A stretch of 9,838 nucleotides of DNA from an uncultured Clostridia bacterium (GTDB lineage: Bacteria > Bacillota_A > Clostridia > Christensenellales > Aristaeellaceae), in NCBI GenBank assembly GCA_946613955.1, contig CAMOGC010000049.1:1-9838 (forward strand), read 5' to 3'. Of this stretch, positions 6,511 to 9,838 are shown in pieces; the first letter of the stretch is position 1; each line of letters opens with the position of its first letter. The translations under genes and the position numbers were made by a program. The notes under the pieces were generated by a model. The model saw only the letters and a program-made list of their open reading frames with translations. It had not been told where the DNA came from and did not search any database.

Positions 6511-6521
6511 GGCCTGGAAAG

Positions 6522-6527
6522 CCTCCC
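6522..6527 (-). promoter_or_regulatory. Ribosome binding site that decides the repeat-protein start
   Basis: GGGAGG on the minus strand lies 11 nt before the ATG at 6510. The other in-frame ATG at 6534 lies upstream of this site and has no ribosome site of its own. It would also place eight extra residues (MIWEAFQA) before the MRR of the signal peptide. The spacing is a little long but the 6510 start is clearly better. Confidence 0.65.
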
Positions 6528-6579
6528 AAATCATCGAAATAACGCGCCGCCGCCAAAAAGCGCGGGGCCCAAAGAATCG

Positions 6580-7407
6580 TCAGTTCAGCTTCACGGAATG
6601 ACGGAACTTGTCATACACATTGGCGACATAGAATTCGGTATATCCCCGGGGATAGGTCACATGCAGGGAATACAGCACCTTGTCCTTGCAGGTGACGATG
6701 ATCCGTCCCGCGACTTCCGCCCCCGTATCCTTTTCCACCGCTCTGTAATTGGCGTAAACGCCCGTGGAACCCAGGAAGGTCCGCTCGGCGGTGTTGGAGG
6801 GATTGAAGGATGTAAAGGCGCCGCCGCCTCCGAGGGTGTCCAGCATGCCCTTGACTTCCTTGATCAGCTCGCTCTTGGTATACTGCTTGTTGACCGGCAC
6901 CATCCGAACCGTCAGGCTGGCGGCATAATCCATGGAAGGATCCGGATTGGTCAGCACAAAGGTGTCCGAGGCGCTGCTGTCGGTCGTCCACCCGCTGGGG
7001 CCTTCGAAGGTCATGTGCAGCGAGGGCACCTCGTAGGTCACGTAGCTGAAGGTCAGCGTCGGCAGGGGCGTGGGCGTGGGCTTGTCGACGGGATCGATGA
7101 TGACCGGCGTGGCTCCGGCGTATTCGCTGCTCATCATCGGCGCGGCCGTGGGCGCGGAGGCGTCTTCGGTCGGCTCTTCCACGTCCTCCCAGTCGCCGCC
7201 CTCCTCGGAGGAGGGATCGTAGCTCCCGTCGTCGTAATCCGTCGTTCCGCCGACCACCGCGGAGCCGAACAGATCCTGGGCCGGCGGGGTCGCGGTTTCC
7301 GTCGCCCGGTCGGCGGGCAGGGTGGTGTCAAACACTTCTCTCTGCTGGCAGGCGGTCAGCAAGATGGCGCACAGCGCCAGCACCAGGCACAGCATTCTCT
7401 TCTTCAT
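6580..7407 (-). CDS. Lipoprotein of unknown function
   Basis: The predicted product has 275 residues. The N-terminus MKKRMLCLVLALCAILLTAC carries a lipoprotein signal peptide with lipobox LTAC, so Cys20 should be lipid-modified and the protein anchored on the outer face of the membrane. Residues about 25-118 are low complexity, acidic (DYDDGSYDPSSEEGGDWEDVEE) and Thr-Pro rich (DKPTPTPLPTLTF). Residues about 120-275 form a single globular domain with alternating hydrophobic strands (for example GRIIVTCKDKVLYSLHVTYP) and one helix (SELIKEVKGMLDTL). The overall impression is a PsbP/LpqN-like alpha-beta fold, but I cannot assign a family. ATG 7407 has GGGGAGGA upstream at good spacing. It lies between the exoribonuclease gene (75 bp upstream) and the repeat-protein gene (69 bp downstream), with no clear promoter of its own. 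Confidence 0.85.
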   Translation of the reverse strand: MKKRMLCLVLALCAILLTACQQREVFDTTLPADRATETATPPAQDLFGSAVVGGTTDYDDGSYDPSSEEGGDWEDVEEPTEDASAPTAAPMMSSEYAGATPVIIDPVDKPTPTPLPTLTFSYVTYEVPSLHMTFEGPSGWTTDSSASDTFVLTNPDPSMDYAASLTVRMVPVNKQYTKSELIKEVKGMLDTLGGGGAFTSFNPSNTAERTFLGSTGVYANYRAVEKDTGAEVAGRIIVTCKDKVLYSLHVTYPRGYTEFYVANVYDKFRHSVKLN

Positions 7408-7482
7408 GGTTTCTTCCTCCCCTTCAGTCTCTGCGATTCCCGGCGCCCCTCGCGGCGGAGCTTCACCGGCCTCTTCCGTCTT

Positions 7483-8439
7483 TTATTCCGCGTCTTCCGT
7501 ATATCGGGGATGATACACCCGCCGCTCCAGCGAGAATACCTTCTCGCTGAAGGCGCCCTCCGGCGTCTTGTCCTCGGCGTTCTTCATGGTGTTCATCCGG
7601 GAATCCATCATGTCGATCCAGTGCAGCGCCTCCGCCTCGGGGAACATGGGCGGCCGGGGGCTGCCGTATTCCGGCTCCCCGTGGTGGCTGAGCACCATGT
7701 GCTCCAGAAGGGCCAGCGTTTCCCCCCGCACGCCGGTTTTCTCCGCCGCCTTTTCGAGATTGACGACGCCCCGAACCAGGTGGCCGATCATCTGGCCGTC
7801 CCGGGTATAATCGGAAACGTTGCCAGCCGCGTCGCTCCTGAGTTCCTCGATCTTCGCCAGATCGTGAATGATCACCCCGGCGAAGAGCAGCTCCCGGTTC
7901 AGCCAGGGATAGATTTCCACCATCGCCTTCGCCAGGCGGAGCATGTCCGTCGTGTGGTGCAGCAGGCCGCTGAGCTCCGCGTGATGCATCCGCTGGGCCG
8001 CCGGGAACCATTCCAGCCGGTCCCCCGCCATGCGGAGCATCTCCATCGTCAGCTTTTTCAGCCCCTCGTTCCGGAAGGCGGAAACGGTTTCGTCGATCTC
8101 CGCCCGCATCTCCGCGCCGCTTCTGGGGGCGGCGGGCACAAGCTCCGACATGTCGACCCCGTCTTCGGGAACCGGCTCCCATTTTTCCACCCGGAACTGC
8201 AGCCGCCCGTTGTATTCCTGGATCGGCCCGGCGACCCGGAGGGGCTTTCCGGCCTCCGGCACCTTCCGCGTCCCGTCCCAGTTCCAGATCTTGCCGTTAA
8301 TCTCCCCGGTCTTGTCCCCCAGGTTCAGATCCACATAGTCCCGGCCGTTCTTGTCGGTCTTCTTCTCCGCGCCGCGCACCAGCAGGACGCCCTCGAACCT
8401 CGTATCCCGAACCAGCTGGCACACCCTGAAATTCCCCAT
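7483..8439 (-). CDS. yhaM: 3'-5' exoribonuclease YhaM family (OB fold + HD domain)
   Basis: The predicted product has 318 residues, close to the usual YhaM length of about 310-320. Residues 1-90 form an OB-fold nucleic-acid-binding domain (GVLLVRGAEKKTDKNGRDYVDLNLGD and following, GEINGKIWN). Residues about 150-290 form an HD metal-dependent phosphohydrolase domain: His152-153 and His161-162 in HHAELSGLLHHTTDM, the His192-Asp193 pair in IIHDLAKIEEL, His220, His252-253 in SHHGEPEYGSP, and Asp276/Asp279 in WIDMMDSRM. YhaM trims single-stranded RNA (and DNA) from the 3' end in the cytoplasm and takes part in mRNA turnover. The start at 8439 is set by AAGGAGG (complement of 8444-8450) 4 nt upstream. 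It follows dnaB by 24 bp, so the two are very likely co-transcribed. Confidence 0.92.
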   Translation of the reverse strand: MGNFRVCQLVRDTRFEGVLLVRGAEKKTDKNGRDYVDLNLGDKTGEINGKIWNWDGTRKVPEAGKPLRVAGPIQEYNGRLQFRVEKWEPVPEDGVDMSELVPAAPRSGAEMRAEIDETVSAFRNEGLKKLTMEMLRMAGDRLEWFPAAQRMHHAELSGLLHHTTDMLRLAKAMVEIYPWLNRELLFAGVIIHDLAKIEELRSDAAGNVSDYTRDGQMIGHLVRGVVNLEKAAEKTGVRGETLALLEHMVLSHHGEPEYGSPRPPMFPEAEALHWIDMMDSRMNTMKNAEDKTPEGAFSEKVFSLERRVYHPRYTEDAE

Positions 8440-8463
8440 ATATCCTCCTTAACGGCCCCCCGC

Positions 8464-9834
8464 TCAGAATGGCGCGCCGCCGGAGGCCGGCTCCGCCGCC
8501 AGATTGGCGAAGGTCGTCAATTCGCTCAGCCACGCCAGCTTGACCACCCGCAGGGGCCCGCTGCGCTGTTTGGCGATATTGACTTCCGCGATGTTCTTTT
8601 CCTCGGTCTCCGGGTTGTAATAATCCTCCCGGTGCAAAAACATGACCACGTCGGCGTCCTGCTCGATGGAGCCGGAGTCCCGTAAGTCGCTCAGCACCGG
8701 GCGCTTGTCGACCCGGTCCTTGTTGGCCCGGCTCAGCTGGGCGCAGGCGATGACCGGCACCTTCAGCTCCAGCGCGATGGCCTTCAGCTCCCGGCTGATG
8801 GAGCCTACCTCCAGCACCCGGTTTTCGATCGGCCTGTCGGAATGCATGAGCCCCAGATAGTCGACCAGCACCAGATCCAGCCCGTGATCCATCATCAGCC
8901 GGCGGCATCGGGACCGCAGCTGCCCGGGCCGTAGCCCGGCGGTGTCGTCCAGATAGAGCTTCGCGTTGGCGATGGGCCCCAGCGCGCCGGCCAGCCGGTT
9001 CCATTCCCCGTCGTCCAGCAGCCCCTTGCGGACGTGCTGCATGTTGACCTTCGCCACGCTGCACAAAAGGCGCATCATGATCTGCTCCCGCGGCATCTCC
9101 AGGCTGAACACGGCCACCGTCTTCCCCTTGTTGACGCTGGCGTGGCCGGCGATGTTCATGGCGAAGGAGGTTTTCCCCATGGCGGGCCGGGCGCCGATGA
9201 TGATCAGCTCGCCCGGGTGCAGCCCCGTCAGCGTGTTGTCCACGTCGATAAACCCCGTCGGCACGCCGGAAAGGGCGCCCCGGAGTCTCGCCAGATCCTC
9301 GATCTGCTGATACGTGTTGATCAGCACGTCCCGCGCGGGCTTGAGCGTCTCCCCCTCCGTCCGGTTCATGGCCAGATCGAAAACGGCCTTCTCCGCCCCG
9401 GCCAGGATGTCCTGAACGGGCATCAGCTGGGCGGAAGCGTTGCGGGAAATCTCCTGCCCGACGGCGACCAGCCGCCGCAGCGTGCTCTTTTCCCGGACGA
9501 TATCGATATACGCCCCGACATTGGCCGTCGTGGGCACCGAGCTCATCAGCCGCATCAGATACACGACGCCGCCGACGCCCTCCAGCGTCCCCCTCCGGCC
9601 CATTTCCATCGTCAGGGTCGTCAGGTCGATCGGCCGGTGTTCCGCCGTCAGATCCGCCATGGCGCGGAAGATCTCCTGATGCTGGGGGGTATAAAAGTCC
9701 TCCGGCTTCAGGCTTTCCATGGCCCGGAGCACGGCGGCGCCGTCCCGCAGCATGGCGCCCAGGACGCTGATCTCCGCCTCAAGACTCCCCGGCGCGGCCG
9801 CGCCGCGATTCGTCTCATCCCCGCTCTGTGCCAT
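8464..9834 (-). CDS. dnaB: Replicative DNA helicase DnaB
   Basis: The predicted product has 456 residues, the usual family length. The N-terminal DnaB domain covers about 14-115 (SLEAEISVLGAMLRDGAAV, then EDFYTPQHQEIF). The RecA-like helicase domain follows: Walker A GARPAMGKT at 214-222 with Lys221, the H1a segment AVFSLEMPREQIMMRLLC, Walker B LVLVDYLGLM with Asp325, the conserved DKRPVLSDLRDSGSIEQDADVV at about 376-397, and the arginine-finger segment AKQRSGP with Lys422 and Arg424. It unwinds DNA ahead of the replisome as a hexamer. The tail after the conserved FANL is short and Gly/Ala/Pro-rich. The ATG at 9834 is four bases from the window edge, so the ribosome site cannot be seen and an upstream start cannot be fully excluded. 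It is the first visible gene of the leftward group. Confidence 0.96.
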   Translation of the reverse strand: MAQSGDETNRGAAAPGSLEAEISVLGAMLRDGAAVLRAMESLKPEDFYTPQHQEIFRAMADLTAEHRPIDLTTLTMEMGRRGTLEGVGGVVYLMRLMSSVPTTANVGAYIDIVREKSTLRRLVAVGQEISRNASAQLMPVQDILAGAEKAVFDLAMNRTEGETLKPARDVLINTYQQIEDLARLRGALSGVPTGFIDVDNTLTGLHPGELIIIGARPAMGKTSFAMNIAGHASVNKGKTVAVFSLEMPREQIMMRLLCSVAKVNMQHVRKGLLDDGEWNRLAGALGPIANAKLYLDDTAGLRPGQLRSRCRRLMMDHGLDLVLVDYLGLMHSDRPIENRVLEVGSISRELKAIALELKVPVIACAQLSRANKDRVDKRPVLSDLRDSGSIEQDADVVMFLHREDYYNPETEEKNIAEVNIAKQRSGPLRVVKLAWLSELTTFANLAAEPASGGAPF

Positions 9835-9838
9835 CGTT

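Noticed and set aside
6543..6564. A possible terminator or attenuator between the lipoprotein and repeat-protein genes (CGCGC/GCGCG stem followed by TTATTT on the minus strand).
   Set aside because: The stem is only 5 bp with a 12-nt loop, and the tail is short. It is too weak to call.
6598..8685. A 695-codon open frame on the plus strand crossing three minus-strand genes and their gaps.
   Set aside because: It is the same in-register shadow effect. It runs through the lipoprotein, YhaM and the end of DnaB, all of which have strong family or motif evidence on the other strand.

Overview
This window looks like an ordinary chromosomal segment from a GC-rich, Gram-positive-type bacterium of the Bacillota (Clostridia-like). 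Supporting signs are strong AGGAGG-type ribosome sites, sigma-A-like promoters, a MsmX/UgpC-type sugar ABC ATPase, a YhaM-type exoribonuclease (a Bacillota family), a lipoprotein with a classic lipobox, and exported proteins with Thr-Pro-rich linkers. The GC-rich codon usage, with long runs lacking TTA, CTA and TCA, suggests an uncultured gut or rumen lineage such as Christensenellales/Aristaeellaceae. That placement is inference only.

Layout. (1) Positions 1-188, minus strand: the first 62 codons of a UgpC/MsmX-type ATP-binding protein, with its own TATAAT promoter and leader. (2) Positions 189-586: a divergent intergenic region with the leftward ATPase promoter at one end and a good sigma-A-type promoter (TTGCAA-17-TAAAAT) for the rightward gene at the other. 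(3) Positions 587-2416, plus strand: a secreted L,D-transpeptidase (YkuD domain) with three peptidoglycan-binding domains before and one after the catalytic domain. (4) Positions 2417-2751: a convergent intergenic region with an 8-bp hairpin and then three tandem copies of a terminator-like hairpin on a 68-69 bp period. (5) Positions 2752-9834, minus strand: four co-directional genes in transcription order: replicative helicase DnaB, YhaM-type 3'-5' exoribonuclease, a lipoprotein of unknown function, and a 1252-residue secreted protein with nine SdrD/Cna-B-like repeats.

How the genes fit together. DnaB and YhaM are nucleic-acid housekeeping functions separated by 24 bp and probably co-transcribed. 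The lipoprotein and the repeat protein follow after gaps of 75 and 69 bp with no clear promoter, so they may be read from the same transcript. Three of the genes (transpeptidase, lipoprotein, repeat protein) are exported and share acidic and Thr-Pro-rich linkers, which suggests a small cell-envelope neighbourhood facing the tandem terminator block. No mobile element, CRISPR array, tRNA or rRNA was seen. I found no convincing new multi-gene system. The most unusual features are the triple terminator-like repeat and the large nine-repeat surface protein that lacks a recognisable wall anchor.
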